64,000 nt of DNA, from positions 186,001 through 250,000 of the forward strand of contig NZ_JAAZQQ010000005.1 of assembly GCF_012395815.1 (NCBI RefSeq). Reading direction: 5' to 3'. Of the stretch, positions 1 to 12,115 are shown piece by piece. The notes under the pieces were generated by a model, which did no database searches, had not been told where the DNA came from, and saw only the letters and a program-made list of their open reading frames with translations. Both the position numbers and the translations under genes were made by a program. Source of the DNA: Roseicyclus persicicus. Its GTDB lineage: Bacteria > Pseudomonadota > Alphaproteobacteria > Rhodobacterales > Rhodobacteraceae. Positions within the stretch are counted from its first letter, which is position 1. Each line of letters starts with the position of its first letter.

Positions 1-1
1 C

Positions 2-289
2 CCGACCGCGCTCGACCCCTGGCTCGCCCGCTGGCAGGCCCGCCTCGCCGCCGAGGGCCGCGACGAGCCCGCCCGCATCGCCGCGATGCAGGCCACGAAC
101 CCCGCCCGCATCCCCCGCAACCACCGCGTCGAGCAGGCCATCGCCGCCGCCGTGGCCGACGACCTCGGCCCCTTCCACGCGCTGATGGCCGCCCTCGCCC
201 AGCCCTTCGCCGACGACCCGCGCCTCGCCGCCTACGAGGACCCGCCCGCCGAGGCCGAGCGCGTCACCGCCACCTTCTGCGGCACCTGA
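2..289 (+). CDS. selO: SelO/YdiU protein AMPylase, C-terminal end (partial)
   Basis: Only the last 95 codons are inside the window; the reading frame is open at the left edge. The end contains NPARIPRNHRVEQAI and finishes with VTATFCGT. Both match the conserved C-terminus of the SelO (YdiU) pseudokinase family as I remember it, including the terminal Cys of the selenoprotein-type CGT tail. Family members transfer AMP to Ser/Thr/Tyr residues of proteins and have been linked to redox stress. The kinase-like core lies outside the window, so activity cannot be judged here. The stop is followed at once by a short repeat element and two hairpins. Confidence 0.85.
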   Translation, partial: PTALDPWLARWQARLAAEGRDEPARIAAMQATNPARIPRNHRVEQAIAAAVADDLGPFHALMAALAQPFADDPRLAAYEDPPAEAERVTATFCGT

Positions 290-290
290 C

Positions 291-314
291 CCCTTCATCT
301 TTCCCCAAATACGC
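291..314 (+). repeat. Type A gene-end repeat, copy 1
   Basis: Contains the core TTCATCTTTCCCCAAATACG directly after the selO stop codon. Near-identical copies occur at 1971-1994, 27299-27320, 38374-38397 and 49620-49643. Confidence 0.75.
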
Positions 315-317
315 AAA

Positions 318-378
318 GCCCGGCCGCCGCCCCGCGCCCCGGCCGGGCAGAGGGACCGATTTTTCGCACGAAAAATCG
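318..378 (+). terminator. Two hairpins after selO
   Basis: GCCCGGCC (from 318) pairs with GGCCGGGC (to 348). It is followed by CGATTTTTCG at 357-366 pairing with CGAAAAATCG at 369-378, a ten-base stem with a two-base loop. There is no clear U tract. The site lies between the convergent selO and transporter genes, so a bidirectional terminator is the likeliest role. Confidence 0.55.
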
Positions 379-414
379 CACCCCGGCGACGGCGCAGCCG
401 GCGCAACCCCTGCC

Positions 415-1305
415 CTACGCCCGCGCCGGCCGGTTGATCAGCACGAGCCCCGCCACCACCAGCCCCAGCGCCGCCCCGATCTCCCAGCCCACCCGCTCGT
501 CCAGCAGGAGCCAGCCGAGGAAGACGCCGAAGACCGGCGACAGGAAGGAAAACGCCGCGACCGAAGCCGCCGGGTAGAGCGACAGGATCCAGAGCCAGAA
601 CAGGAACCCGCCCGAGGCGATGACCACGATCTGGAACCCCAGCCCCGCCCAGTGGATCACCTCGGGCTCCCGCAGGAAGGGCCCGAAGGCGACAGCGGCG
701 ATGAGGAGCAGCGGCGCGGAGACCACCAGCTGCCACAGCAGTTGCGTCTCCGGGCGCACCGCCTTGAGCGGCGAGGCCTTGGCGACCAGCGCGATCCCGG
801 CCCAGGCCATCGCCGCCACCAGCGCGCAGAGATCGCCCGCCAGCGACGCCGCGCCCCCGGGCCCGCCCCGCACCGAGATCGCGATCACCACCCCCGCGAA
901 GGCGAGCGCCAGCCCCGCCCCCTTGCGGCCCGTGATCCTCTCGCCCGGGATCAGGACGTGGCCCATCAGCGCCAGCCAGACCGGCATGGTGTAGAAGATG
1001 ACCGAGGTCCGGGTGACCGTGGTGAGGTCGAGGGCCACGAACAGGCACACGAACTCCACCGCGAAGAAGACCCCCATCAGCAGGCCCGCGGGCACCGTGC
1101 CGGGGGCGATCCGCACCGGCAGGCCCCGGGCGAGCATCCACAGCCAGATGCACAGCGCCCCGCCCGCCGAGCGCAGCGCGGCGAAGAACACCGGCTGCAG
1201 CCCCTCGTTCACCACCGCGATGACCACCTGGTTGAACGCGAACAGCAGCGCGAAGCCCGTCAGCCCCACCGCCCCGAAGGCGTCGATCCGATCCTTCTGC
1301 GCCAT
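415..1305 (-). CDS. EamA-family (DMT) transporter
   Basis: A 296-residue hydrophobic protein with about ten predicted membrane segments in two five-helix halves, the usual layout and length of EamA/RhaT drug/metabolite transporters in the inner membrane. The start lies just before MAQKDRIDAFGAVGLTGFALL. Substrates in this superfamily range from amino acids to nucleotides and cannot be read from sequence. It is convergent with selO and divergent from the Fur/Mur gene (130 bases apart). It is not closely similar to the second EamA gene at 2065, so a recent duplication is unlikely. Confidence 0.85.
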   Translation of the reverse strand: MAQKDRIDAFGAVGLTGFALLFAFNQVVIAVVNEGLQPVFFAALRSAGGALCIWLWMLARGLPVRIAPGTVPAGLLMGVFFAVEFVCLFVALDLTTVTRTSVIFYTMPVWLALMGHVLIPGERITGRKGAGLALAFAGVVIAISVRGGPGGAASLAGDLCALVAAMAWAGIALVAKASPLKAVRPETQLLWQLVVSAPLLLIAAVAFGPFLREPEVIHWAGLGFQIVVIASGGFLFWLWILSLYPAASVAAFSFLSPVFGVFLGWLLLDERVGWEIGAALGLVVAGLVLINRPARA

Positions 1306-1436
1306 GCCCGCGGCCTCCCTGCCCCGCCCCTGTCGCGCCCCGCCCCGGCCCTGTCAAGCACGCGCGCCGCTGGCGTCTTTTCTCGCCGCGCCAAATCCCC
1401 TAAACCTGCCGCCCACGACCACAGCGGGGGCCGGCC

Positions 1437-1850
1437 ATGACCGACACGATCGAGGCGCGCTGCGAGGCCAGGGGCCTTCGGATGACCGACCAGCGCCGGG
1501 TGATCGCCCAGGTGCTGGAGGCCGCGACCGACCACCCGGACGTCGAGGAGCTCTACGCCCGCGCCTCGGCCCGCGACCCGAGGATCTCGATCGCCACGGT
1601 CTACCGCACGGTGAAGCTGTTCGAGGAATCGGGCATCATCGAGCGGCTGGAGTTCGGCGACGGACGCGCGCGCTACGAGGATGCCGACCGCGACCACCAC
1701 GACCACCTGATCGACATGCACACCGGCGAGGTGATCGAGTTCGTCGACCCCGAGATCGAGGCGCTGCAGGAAAGGATCGCGGAAAAGCTCGGCTACCGGC
1801 TCAAGGGCCACCGGCTGGAGCTCTACGGGGTGCCGCTGCGCCGGCGGTGA
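1437..1850 (+). CDS. fur: Fur-family metalloregulator (Fur/Mur type)
   Basis: A 137-residue Fur-family repressor. The N-terminal winged helix (about residues 5-80) has GLRMTDQRRVIAQVL and the recognition-helix region SIATVYRTVKLFEESG. The dimerisation and metal part has DRDHHDHLID (about 85-95), with the His cluster typical of the regulatory metal site. Length and sequence fit the alphaproteobacterial Fur/Mur group, which in many relatives senses manganese rather than iron; the Irr branch has different His motifs. It probably represses metal-uptake genes elsewhere, since none are adjacent. ATG at 1437 follows a purine-rich stretch. Confidence 0.9.
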   Translation: MTDTIEARCEARGLRMTDQRRVIAQVLEAATDHPDVEELYARASARDPRISIATVYRTVKLFEESGIIERLEFGDGRARYEDADRDHHDHLIDMHTGEVIEFVDPEIEALQERIAEKLGYRLKGHRLELYGVPLRRR

Positions 1851-4641
<2,791 letters not shown>

Positions 4642-4645
<4 letters not shown>

Positions 4646-5319
4646 CCGTCAAGGCCCTCATCTTCGACGTCTTCGGCACCTGCGTGGACTGGCGGACCTC
4701 CGTCGCCCGCGAGGTGGCGGCCGTGCTGCCGGGTGTCGACGCCACCGCCTTCGCCGTCGCCTGGCGGGCGGAATACGACCCGGCCATGGCGCGCATCCGC
4801 GAGGGCGGGCGGGGCTACGTGGCGCTGGACGAGCTGCACCTCGAGAACCTGCACCGGGTCGCCGCGCGCTTCGGCGTCACCGCCCCCGACAGCCTGAACG
4901 CGGCGTGGGAACGGCTCGACCCCTGGCCGGACGTGGTGGCCGGCCTCACGGCGCTGAAACGCAGCCGCATCGTCGCGCCCTGCTCGAACGGGTCCATCGC
5001 GCTGATGACGCGGCTCGCACGCCACGCCGGCCTGCCGTGGGATTGCATCCTCGGCGCCGACATCGCCCGCGACTACAAGCCCAAGCCGCAGGTCTACCTC
5101 GCCGCCTGCGCGGCGCTGCGGCTGGCGCCGGCCGAGGTGATGATGGTCGCCGCCCACAACGACGACCTGTTCGCCGCCCGCGCCGCGGGGCTGGCGACGG
5201 GATTCGTGCCGCGCCCGGCCGAACACGGCCCCGGCCAAACCCTGGACCTCGCGCCCGAGGCCGGCTGGGACGTGATTGCCCGCGATTTCAGCGATCTCGC
5301 CGCCCGCCTCCCGGCCTGA
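4642..5319 (+). CDS. Haloacid dehalogenase, type II
   Basis: A 225-residue HAD-superfamily hydrolase. The nucleophile motif is IFDVFGTCVDW (Asp at about residue 9), followed by the CSNGS Ser motif, DYKPKPQVY with the conserved Lys, and AAHNDDL in place of the acidic motif. This set is characteristic of (S)-2-haloacid dehalogenases, which hydrolyse 2-haloalkanoates, though many family members have unknown natural substrates. It is cytosolic. Its start overlaps the preceding small membrane gene by four bases. Confidence 0.88.
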
Positions 5320-5346
5320 GCCCCGACCCGGGCCATCCGGTCCAAC

Positions 5347-5362
5347 TATTTCTTGTGAAATA
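5347..5362. promoter_or_regulatory. AT-rich inverted repeat upstream of the histidine kinase
   Basis: TATTTC and GAAATA flank a four-base spacer (TTGT) in a strikingly AT-rich island. This is a candidate operator or promoter element 73 bases before the kinase start. Confidence 0.4.
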
Positions 5363-5434
5363 TTTTTCCTGCGCTAGCCTCGGGTCCGTGTCGGGCGAGG
5401 GTGGCACCCGTTTGAGGATCGGAAGGGCGCCAGC

Positions 5435-6835
5435 ATGAGCGAGGTCCGGCCCGTGCGGCCGAGCGCGAAAGCCGTAGCCGGCGCCTCCAGCCCCGGCGTC
5501 GCCACAGCCCCCGCCGCCCCCGGCGCATGGCGGCTGCCCCCGCCCGAGCCGGCCGGGCCCGAAACCCTGCGGCAGATCTTCCTGCTAGACTATTCCAGCC
5601 CCGTCGAGATCACGGCGCGGCTGGTCCTCGTCGCCATCGCCGGGACGGCGACCACCCTCTACACCGGGCAGGACTGGGGCCTGATCTGGGCCGCCGCCTA
5701 CATCGGGCTGCACGCGCTGCACCGGCTGTTCCTCTCGACCCGCCGGGGCCCCGAGCGGCGCTGGGAGGTCGTCGTCGGGCACCTCGGATACGGCCTGATC
5801 AACCTCGTCTACGTGACGCTGCCCACCGCGCTGCTGGTCACGCGCGACCCGGCGCTGGTGGCCTCGGCGGCGCTGGGGCTGGCGGCGATGGTGGTGTTCC
5901 TGCTGTGGCGCCCGGCCCCGCCGCGGAGCCTGCTGCCCATCGACATCCTGCTCCATGGCGGTGTCGTGGTCGTGGTGATCTGGCACGTGTTCCCGATGCT
6001 CGACGCGCCGCTGGCGCAGGCGCTGCTGATGGCCTGCGCGCTGGCCGAGTTCGGCTATTTCGCGATGGCGCTGCGGGCGACCACCGCCGTGCGGCACCGG
6101 CTGAGCGACGCGGCACAACGGGCGACCGAGGCGCAGAAGATGGAGGCGATGGGCCGGCTCACCGGCGGAATCGCGCATGATTTCAACAACAACCTGACCG
6201 TCCTTCGCGGCAACCTCGAGCTTTACGCCGAGGTCACGGACGAGGAGGAACGGCGCAAGCTGGTGGCCGAGGCCCATGCCGCGGCGCTCCGGGCCTCGGC
6301 GCTGGTCGGCCAACTGCTGAGCTTCGCGCGCCCCGCGCCGCCGTCGCCGGTGTCGACCGACGCCGGGGCGGTGGTGGTGGAGCTGGCCCGGATGGCCGCG
6401 CGCACCACGCCGGCCGGCATCAGCATCGTCCCGCAGGTCCCGCTCGACGCGATGCCGCTGCACGTGGACACCGACCGGCTGAACGCGGCGCTGCTGAACC
6501 TCGTGATCAACGCCCGCGACGCGCTGGGGACGGCGGGGCGCATCGTGATCGAGGCGGCCCCGGCCGACCCCGGCGCCGACCCCGATCTGCCGCACACGCT
6601 GGCGCCCGGGCGCTACCTGCGGCTGTCGGTCGTCGACGACGGCCCCGGCCTGTCGCCCGAGACCGCCCGCCGCGCGCTGGAGCCCTTCTACACCACCAAG
6701 GGCGTGGGCGAGGGAACGGGCCTCGGCCTGCCCTCGGCCAAGGCCTTCGCCGAGCAGTCGGGCGGCACGCTCACGATCCGGTCGCGTCCGGGCGAGACGG
6801 CGGTGTCGCTCTACCTGCCCCGCGCGGCCCCCTAG
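5435..6835 (+). CDS. Membrane sensor histidine kinase
   Basis: A 466-residue protein. A Pro/Ala-rich N-terminus (1-55) is followed by about five or six membrane helices (60-215). The dimerisation/phosphoacceptor domain has GRLTGGIAHDFNNNL with the His at about 248. The ATPase domain has the N box (NLVINARDAL), the G1 box (VDDGPGLSP) and a G2-like GEGTGLGLP. The HDFNN box is typical of the HWE/NtrB-like subgroup often called hybrid-type. No response regulator gene is adjacent and no receiver domain is fused, so the partner is elsewhere. The signal is unknown. Confidence 0.88.
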   Translation: MSEVRPVRPSAKAVAGASSPGVATAPAAPGAWRLPPPEPAGPETLRQIFLLDYSSPVEITARLVLVAIAGTATTLYTGQDWGLIWAAAYIGLHALHRLFLSTRRGPERRWEVVVGHLGYGLINLVYVTLPTALLVTRDPALVASAALGLAAMVVFLLWRPAPPRSLLPIDILLHGGVVVVVIWHVFPMLDAPLAQALLMACALAEFGYFAMALRATTAVRHRLSDAAQRATEAQKMEAMGRLTGGIAHDFNNNLTVLRGNLELYAEVTDEEERRKLVAEAHAAALRASALVGQLLSFARPAPPSPVSTDAGAVVVELARMAARTTPAGISIVPQVPLDAMPLHVDTDRLNAALLNLVINARDALGTAGRIVIEAAPADPGADPDLPHTLAPGRYLRLSVVDDGPGLSPETARRALEPFYTTKGVGEGTGLGLPSAKAFAEQSGGTLTIRSRPGETAVSLYLPRAAP

Positions 6836-6918
6836 CCGCTGCGCGCCCCTTTCCCCGGCCCGGCCACGCTGGCAGATTGTGGGCCACCCGCCCCGTCCCC
6901 GAAAGGCCGCCCGCGCCC

Positions 6919-7338
6919 ATGACCGCCGACCAGATCATCGCCCGCCTCGGCCTCGCCCCGCACCCCGAGGGCGGCCATTACCGCCAGACCTGGGTCGCCG
7001 AGGGCCCGGGCCGGCCCAGCGGCACCTGCATCTACTTCCTGCTCAGGGCCGGCGAGCTCAGCCACTGGCACCGGGTCGACGCGACCGAGATCTGGCTCTG
7101 GCACGCCGGCGCGCCCCTCGTCCTGTCGCTGGCCGCGACCGAGGCCGGCCCCGCCACCGACCACCTGCTGACCCCCGACCTCGACGCCGGCGCCCCGCAG
7201 CTGATCGTGCCGGCGCAGCACTGGCAGGCGGCGCGCACGACCGGCGACCACACGCTGGTGTCCTGCACCGTCTCGCCCGGCTTCCAGTTCGCGGGCTTCA
7301 CCCTCGCCCCAGAAGGGTTCGACATCCCGCGCGGCTGA
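6919..7338 (+). CDS. DUF985 cupin protein
   Basis: A 139-residue single-domain cupin of the DUF985 (YML079-like) family. HPEGGHYRQTW at the N-terminus, the LLRAGELSHWHRVDATEIW cupin segment, and SCTVSPGFQFAGFTLA near the end are the family landmarks. The biochemical role is not established; the fold resembles sugar-epimerase cupins. I chose the ATG at 6919 because MTADQIIARLGLAPHPEGG matches the family start; an upstream TTG would add 14 non-conserved residues. Confidence 0.85.
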   Translation: MTADQIIARLGLAPHPEGGHYRQTWVAEGPGRPSGTCIYFLLRAGELSHWHRVDATEIWLWHAGAPLVLSLAATEAGPATDHLLTPDLDAGAPQLIVPAQHWQAARTTGDHTLVSCTVSPGFQFAGFTLAPEGFDIPRG

Positions 7339-7340
7339 TC

Positions 7341-7357
7341 CATCACGACCCGTGATG
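7341..7357. terminator. Small inverted repeat between cupin and rarD
   Basis: CATCACG and CGTGATG are separated by three bases, directly after the cupin stop. It could be a weak terminator or an operator; nothing decides between them. Confidence 0.35.
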
Positions 7358-7414
7358 CCGGGGATCGCGAAATCGCGCTCGCCCGCGCCCGCGGGATCGG
7401 CTAGTCCCGCCGCC

Positions 7415-8314
7415 ATGACGACCCCCTCCCCCCAGACCGGAGACACCCCCGCGGGCTTCGCCTACGCGGTCGGGGCCTATCTCATCTGGGGCTTCCTGCC
7501 GCTCTACATGAAGGCCGTCGACCACATCGCCCCGGTCGAGATCATCGCCCACCGCATCCTGTGGTCGGTGCCCATCGCGGGGCTCGTGCTGCTCGCGCTC
7601 GGGCGCACCGCCGATCTCGTCCGCGCGCTCCGCACGCCGCGCATGGTGGGCATGGCCGCGGTGACGGCGGCGCTGATCTCGGTCAACTGGGGGGTCTATG
7701 TCTGGGCCATCGCCAATGACCGCGCGCTCGACGCGGCGCTCGGCTACTACATCAACCCGCTGTTCTCCGTCGCCCTCGGCGCGGTGATCCTGCGCGAACG
7801 CCTCGCGCCGGCGCAATGGGTCGCGGTCGGGCTGGCCGCCGTCGCAGTCGGCATACTGACGGTGTCCGCGGGCGTCCTGCCCTGGGTGGCGCTGGTGCTG
7901 ATGGCGACCTTCGGCGTCTACGGCTTCCTGCGCAAGACGCTGCCCATCGGCCCGAACCAGGGCTTCCTGCTCGAGGTGCTGCTCCTGTCGCCGCCCGCGC
8001 TGGCCTACCTGCTCTGGCTCGGCGGCGACGGCCATTTCGCGACCACCGGCTGGGCCGACACGGCGCTCCTCGTCGGCACCGGCGCGGTCACGGCGGTCCC
8101 GCTCATGCTCTACGCCAACGGCGCCAAGGGGCTCCGGCTCTCCACCATCGGCATCCTGCAATACATCGCGCCGACGATGATCTTCCTGATCGCCGTCTTC
8201 GTCTTCGCCGAACCCTTCGGCCCGGCCCGCGCCGTGGCCTTCCCGCTGATCTGGGCCGCGCTGGTGATCTACACCGCCGCGATGATCCGCGGCGCCCGCG
8301 CCGCCCGCGCCTGA
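7415..8314 (+). CDS. rarD: RarD-like EamA transporter
   Basis: A 299-residue inner-membrane transporter of the RarD branch of the DMT superfamily. The N-terminal AYLIWGFLPLYMKAV, the HRILWSVP element and YINPLFSVALG around the middle are recognisable RarD landmarks. About ten membrane helices are expected. RarD proteins were named for chloramphenicol sensitivity but the physiological substrate is not settled. The ATG at 7415 is favoured; the upstream in-frame start at 7352 would add a polar, low-complexity leader. Confidence 0.85.
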   Translation: MTTPSPQTGDTPAGFAYAVGAYLIWGFLPLYMKAVDHIAPVEIIAHRILWSVPIAGLVLLALGRTADLVRALRTPRMVGMAAVTAALISVNWGVYVWAIANDRALDAALGYYINPLFSVALGAVILRERLAPAQWVAVGLAAVAVGILTVSAGVLPWVALVLMATFGVYGFLRKTLPIGPNQGFLLEVLLLSPPALAYLLWLGGDGHFATTGWADTALLVGTGAVTAVPLMLYANGAKGLRLSTIGILQYIAPTMIFLIAVFVFAEPFGPARAVAFPLIWAALVIYTAAMIRGARAARA

Positions 8315-8316
8315 CC

Positions 8317-8367
8317 CCTCATCTTTGCTTCGGAAATACTCCGGGGGCTTGGGGGCAGCGCCCCCAA
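8317..8367 (+). repeat. Type B gene-end repeat with hairpin, copy 1
   Basis: CATCTTTGCTTCGGAAATAC is followed by TCCGGGGG and a hairpin, TTGGGGGC (8349-8356) pairing with GCCCCCAA (8360-8367). It lies between the convergent rarD and anmK genes. A second copy is at 52119-52179. Confidence 0.65.
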
Positions 8368-8375
8368 ACGACGCC

Positions 8376-9452
8376 TCACACCCGCGACACCCGCCCGCCC
8401 CCGACCGCTGCGGCGACGCCCGTGGTCCCCGGCGCCGAGGTCGGCAGACCGAGAAGCACCCGCGCCGCGAGGTAGGCAAAGGCCTGCGCCTCCAGGAAAT
8501 CGCCGTCGAGCCCCACCGCCTCCACCGGCGCCACCTCGCAGCCCGTCGCCACCGCCAGCATCTCCATCAGCCCGGGGTTCAGCCGCCCGCCCCCGGTCAC
8601 AAAAAGCCGCCCGGGCCGCGCCGGCAGATGCTCCAGCCCCTGCGCCACGGCGCCCGCGCAACAGGCCGCCAGCGTCGCCACCGCATCCGCATCCGCCATC
8701 CCCGCCACCCACTCGGCAAGCCGCGGGAACGCGTCGCGGTCGAGCGACTTCGGCGGCATCCGGCGGAAATAGATGTCGTCGAGGAACACCGCCACCGTCT
8801 CGGCATCGACCCGGCCGGCCCGGGTCAGCCGCCCGTCGCGGTCGAAGCCCTCGCCCAGCCGCACCCGCACCAGGTCGTCGATCGGCGCGTTCGCGGGCCC
8901 GGTGTCGAAGGCAAGGCAGGCCCCCGGCTCCTCGGGCCGCGGCAGGCGCGGATTGACCCAGGAAATGTTCCCCACGCCCCCGAGATTGAGAAAGGCCACC
9001 GGCCCCGCCGCCCCGATGAACCGCGCCAGCGCCCAGTGATAGAAGGGCGCCAGCGGCGCGCCCTGCCCGCCGAACGCCATGTCGTTCGACCGGAAATCCC
9101 ACACCGTGGTCAGCCCCGCGGCCGCCGCAACCCGCGCCCCGTCGCCCGCCTGGTGGGTGCGCCGCCCCTCGGGGTCATGCGCCAGCGTCTGGCCATGAAA
9201 ACCAAAGGCCGCGACCCCCTCGAGCCCCGCCAGCACCTCCAGATGCGCGTCCTCAACCACCCGCGCGGCCTCGGCCACGCCCGGCTCGCCCGGCCAGCGC
9301 CCCAGCGCGGCGCGGATCGCGGCGCGCTCGGCCGCGCCGTAGGGCCGGTAGCGCGTCTCGCCGAAGCCCAGGACCGCCACCCCGTCGGTCTCGATCACGG
9401 CCAGGTCCACCCCGTCCATCGAGGTGCCCGACATCGCGCCCGCGACGCGCAT
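8376..9452 (-). CDS. anmK: Anhydro-N-acetylmuramic acid kinase
   Basis: About 358 residues. AnmK phosphorylates 1,6-anhydro-MurNAc released during peptidoglycan turnover and opens the anhydro ring to give MurNAc-6-phosphate. The [17 protein letters not shown]-terminus carries the ATP-binding signature. [28 protein letters not shown] and [13 protein letters not shown] are further family motifs. I place the start at 9452 ([11 protein letters not shown]); an upstream ATG at 9482 adds ten polar residues. It is divergent from tyrS with under 90 bases between starts, so the two promoters must lie close together. Confidence 0.93.
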   Translation of the reverse strand: MRVAGAMSGTSMDGVDLAVIETDGVAVLGFGETRYRPYGAAERAAIRAALGRWPGEPGVAEAARVVEDAHLEVLAGLEGVAAFGFHGQTLAHDPEGRRTHQAGDGARVAAAAGLTTVWDFRSNDMAFGGQGAPLAPFYHWALARFIGAAGPVAFLNLGGVGNISWVNPRLPRPEEPGACLAFDTGPANAPIDDLVRVRLGEGFDRDGRLTRAGRVDAETVAVFLDDIYFRRMPPKSLDRDAFPRLAEWVAGMADADAVATLAACCAGAVAQGLEHLPARPGRLFVTGGGRLNPGLMEMLAVATGCEVAPVEAVGLDGDFLEAQAFAYLAARVLLGLPTSAPGTTGVAAAVGGGRVSRV

Positions 9453-9538
9453 CGGCCTGCCCTTGTCGCTCTTTCCCTTCACGGTTCCGCCCGCTATAGC
9501 CTCGCCCCACGACGCCTCGGAACATGGACCGCGACCCG

Positions 9539-10792
9539 ATGACCTACCAGCCCAAATCGGAGTTCCTGCGCGAGATCATCGCGCGCGGATTCCTGGCCGA
9601 CTGCACCGACCTGCAGGGCCTCGACGACAAGCTGATCGAGGGTCCGGTCACCTGCTACATCGGCTACGACGCCACGGCGAAGTCGCTGCATGTCGGCCAC
9701 CTGCTGAACATCATGCTGCTGCGCTGGTGGCAGAAGACCGGCAACCGGCCGATCACCCTGATGGGCGGGGGCACCACCAAGGTGGGCGACCCCAGCTTCC
9801 GCGCCGACGAACGCCCGCTCCTGTCGGCGGCCCAGATCGACGAGAACATCGGCAACATGCAGCGCGTCTTCGACCGCTACCTCGATTACGGGGCGGGCGA
9901 GGCTGGCGCCGTGATGCTCAACAACGCCGAGTGGCTCGACGGCCTCAACTACCTCGAGTTCCTGCGCGACATCGGGCGGCACTTCTCGGTCAACCGGATG
10001 CTGTCCTTCGAATCCGTGAAATCGCGCCTCGACCGCGAGCAGAGCCTCAGCTTCCTCGAATTCAACTACATGATCCTGCAGGCCTACGACTTCCTCGAGC
10101 TCTACCGCCGCGAGGGCTGCCTCTTGCAGATGGGCGGCTCGGACCAGTGGGGCAACATCGTCAACGGCGTCGACCTGACGCGCCGGGTGCTCGATGCCGA
10201 GATCTTCGGCCTGACCACGCCGCTCCTGACCACGTCCGACGGGCGCAAGATGGGCAAGTCGCAGGGCGGCGCCGTCTGGCTCGATGCCGGGATGCTCAGC
10301 CCCTACGAGTTCTGGCAGTTCTGGCGCAACACCACCGACGCCGACGTGGGCCGCTTCCTCAAGCTCTACACCGAGCTGCCGGTGGCCGAATGCGACAGGC
10401 TCGGCGCGCTGGAGGGGGCCGAGATCAACGCCGCCAAGATCATCCTCGCCAACGAGGTCACCGCGCTCCTGCACGGGCCCGAGGCCGCCGCCGCCGCCGA
10501 GGCGACCGCGCGCGAGGTGTTCGAAAAGGGCGGCGCGGGCGAGGAGCTGCCGACGCTGGCGCTCACCGCCGCCGAGATCGGCGAGGGCATCTCGGTCGCG
10601 CAGCTGATCACGCGCTCGGGGCTGGCCGCCTCGGGCAAGGAGGCCAAGCGCCTGATCGCCGAGGGCGGCGCGCGGATGAACGACGCGGCCCTGACCGACG
10701 CGGGCGTGATGGTGACGGCCGCCGACCTCGCCCGGCCGATCAAGCTCAGCGCCGGCAAGAAGCGGCACGCGCTCGTCGTCCTGCAGGATTAA
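9539..10792 (+). CDS. tyrS: Tyrosyl-tRNA synthetase
   Basis: A class I aminoacyl-tRNA synthetase of about 417 residues. The HIGH-type motif is in LHVGHLLNI and the KMSKS-type motif in [20 protein letters not shown] is the tyrosine-binding segment. The C-terminal S4-like RNA-binding domain follows ([19 protein letters not shown]). [13 protein letters not shown] is the usual start, favouring the ATG at 9539, although 9524 is also in frame. It charges tRNA-Tyr in the cytosol. Confidence 0.97.
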   Translation: MTYQPKSEFLREIIARGFLADCTDLQGLDDKLIEGPVTCYIGYDATAKSLHVGHLLNIMLLRWWQKTGNRPITLMGGGTTKVGDPSFRADERPLLSAAQIDENIGNMQRVFDRYLDYGAGEAGAVMLNNAEWLDGLNYLEFLRDIGRHFSVNRMLSFESVKSRLDREQSLSFLEFNYMILQAYDFLELYRREGCLLQMGGSDQWGNIVNGVDLTRRVLDAEIFGLTTPLLTTSDGRKMGKSQGGAVWLDAGMLSPYEFWQFWRNTTDADVGRFLKLYTELPVAECDRLGALEGAEINAAKIILANEVTALLHGPEAAAAAEATAREVFEKGGAGEELPTLALTAAEIGEGISVAQLITRSGLAASGKEAKRLIAEGGARMNDAALTDAGVMVTAADLARPIKLSAGKKRHALVVLQD

Positions 10793-10828
10793 CCGGACGT
10801 TAGGCAGGGGCGGGGCAGGATCCCGCCC

Positions 10829-11740
10829 ATGACCGCCCCTGGCCCCTGCCCGCTCCAGCAATCCGACCTCTACGCCGCCGCGCTGGCGCGGATCGGCGCG
10901 GGCGTGGCCCGTCACGGGCCGGTGCTGGCGCTGCACCGCGCCTGGCCCGGCCTCGGCCGGGTGGCGCTGGTCTCGCGCGCGGCCGACCTGCCCGGCGACC
11001 TGCGCGCGGCGCTGGCCGCCCGGGTGCTGATCGTCAATGCCGCGTCGCCCGCGCAGGGCGCGGCGCTGGCCCGGGCGGGGCTGATCCGGCTCGCGCGGCC
11101 CCGCGGCGTGGCGATGCTGTCGCTCGACGGCACGCTCGACGACTGGCTGGCGCGGATGGACGGCAAGTGGCGCAACCGCCTGCGGCACGGGCAGCGGCAG
11201 GGGCTGGCGGTCGGGCAGGGCCCGATGCCGCCCGACCCGCACCACTGGCTGTTGGCCTGCGAGGCGGCGCAGCAGGCCGCGCGCGGCTACCGCAACCTGC
11301 CCCCTACCCTGATCGCGGCGATGGCGGCGGCGGAGCCGGGCGCGCTGACGCTGGCCACCGCACAGCTGCACAGGCGGACGGTCGCGGCGATGCTCTTCGC
11401 GCGGCACGGGGGCACGGCGACCTACCTGGTCGGCTGGGCCGACGCGGCGGGGCGGGCGGCGTCGGCGCACGGCCTGCTGCTGTGGCGGGCGATGGGCGAG
11501 TTGCGGGCGGCGGGCGTGTCGGCGGTCGACCTCGGGGCCTGCGATGCCCGCCAGTCCCCCGGCCTCGCGCGCTTCAAGCTCGGCAGCGGGGCGGAGATGC
11601 GCCCGATGGGGGGCACCTGGGCCGAGGCGGGCGCGCTTGCCCCGCTGCACGCCGGCCTGCGCGCCGCGCGCCGGGTCAGCGGCAAAGCTGCGAGAACCCC
11701 CGCAACTCCCCCGTGCACAGGTCACGCGGAATGCAGCTGA
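10829..11740 (+). CDS. FemAB/GNAT-like acetyltransferase family protein
   Basis: A 303-residue protein with a GNAT-type fold as judged from the middle and C-terminal parts: DDWLARMDGKWRNRLRHGQR, then a segment similar to the CelD/BioF2 acyltransferase domain (MLFARHGGTATYLVGW, LLLWRAMGELRAAGVSAVDLGA). Such proteins transfer acyl or aminoacyl groups; the substrate is unknown. The last 65 bases overlap the convergent lipoprotein gene, and that tail (about residues 283-303) is not conserved-looking. It follows tyrS by 36 bases and may be co-transcribed with it. Confidence 0.65.
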   Translation: MTAPGPCPLQQSDLYAAALARIGAGVARHGPVLALHRAWPGLGRVALVSRAADLPGDLRAALAARVLIVNAASPAQGAALARAGLIRLARPRGVAMLSLDGTLDDWLARMDGKWRNRLRHGQRQGLAVGQGPMPPDPHHWLLACEAAQQAARGYRNLPPTLIAAMAAAEPGALTLATAQLHRRTVAAMLFARHGGTATYLVGWADAAGRAASAHGLLLWRAMGELRAAGVSAVDLGACDARQSPGLARFKLGSGAEMRPMGGTWAEAGALAPLHAGLRAARRVSGKAARTPATPPCTGHAECS

Positions 11741-12038
11741 CGCTCTGCACCACCCGGTCCCGATGGAGGATGGTCAGGATATCGGTGGTCTCGATCGCCA
11801 GTTGCAGGACGGACCCGTCCGGCTGGATCTCGGCGATGTCCACCAGCACACCCGCCGCGTCGGCATAGGGCCGCGCCTCGTCCAGCGGGCGGCCGACCAG
11901 CGTGGCGGCCAGCGGGCTGACCCCCTCGGGGGTGCAGAACAGGAAGGCGGGCACGTCGCGGCGCACCTCGGGCGGCCGGTCGGCGCCGACACAGGCCGCA
12001 AGGGCGAGAACCGGGATCGACAGGGCAAGGCGGGTCAT
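11676..12038 (-). CDS. Small lipoprotein
   Basis: A 120-residue protein with a lipoprotein signal: MTRLALSIPVLALAAC, lipobox LAAC at about residues 13-16. The mature part has two Cys pairs (FLFC, SC.PRDLC, FSQLC) that could form disulfides in the periplasm. I do not recognise the family. An upstream start at 12068 would place charged residues ahead of the signal, so 12038 is preferred. It ends inside the 3' end of the preceding plus-strand gene. Confidence 0.6.
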   Translation of the reverse strand: MTRLALSIPVLALAACVGADRPPEVRRDVPAFLFCTPEGVSPLAATLVGRPLDEARPYADAAGVLVDIAEIQPDGSVLQLAIETTDILTILHRDRVVQSVSCIPRDLCTGELRGFSQLCR

Positions 12039-12115
12039 GCGGGGCGCGGGCCTCCGGGGCAGGGTCACGGCGCAAGGATGCCGCCCGCCCCCGGCCCGCT
12101 CAAGGCGTGCTTTCC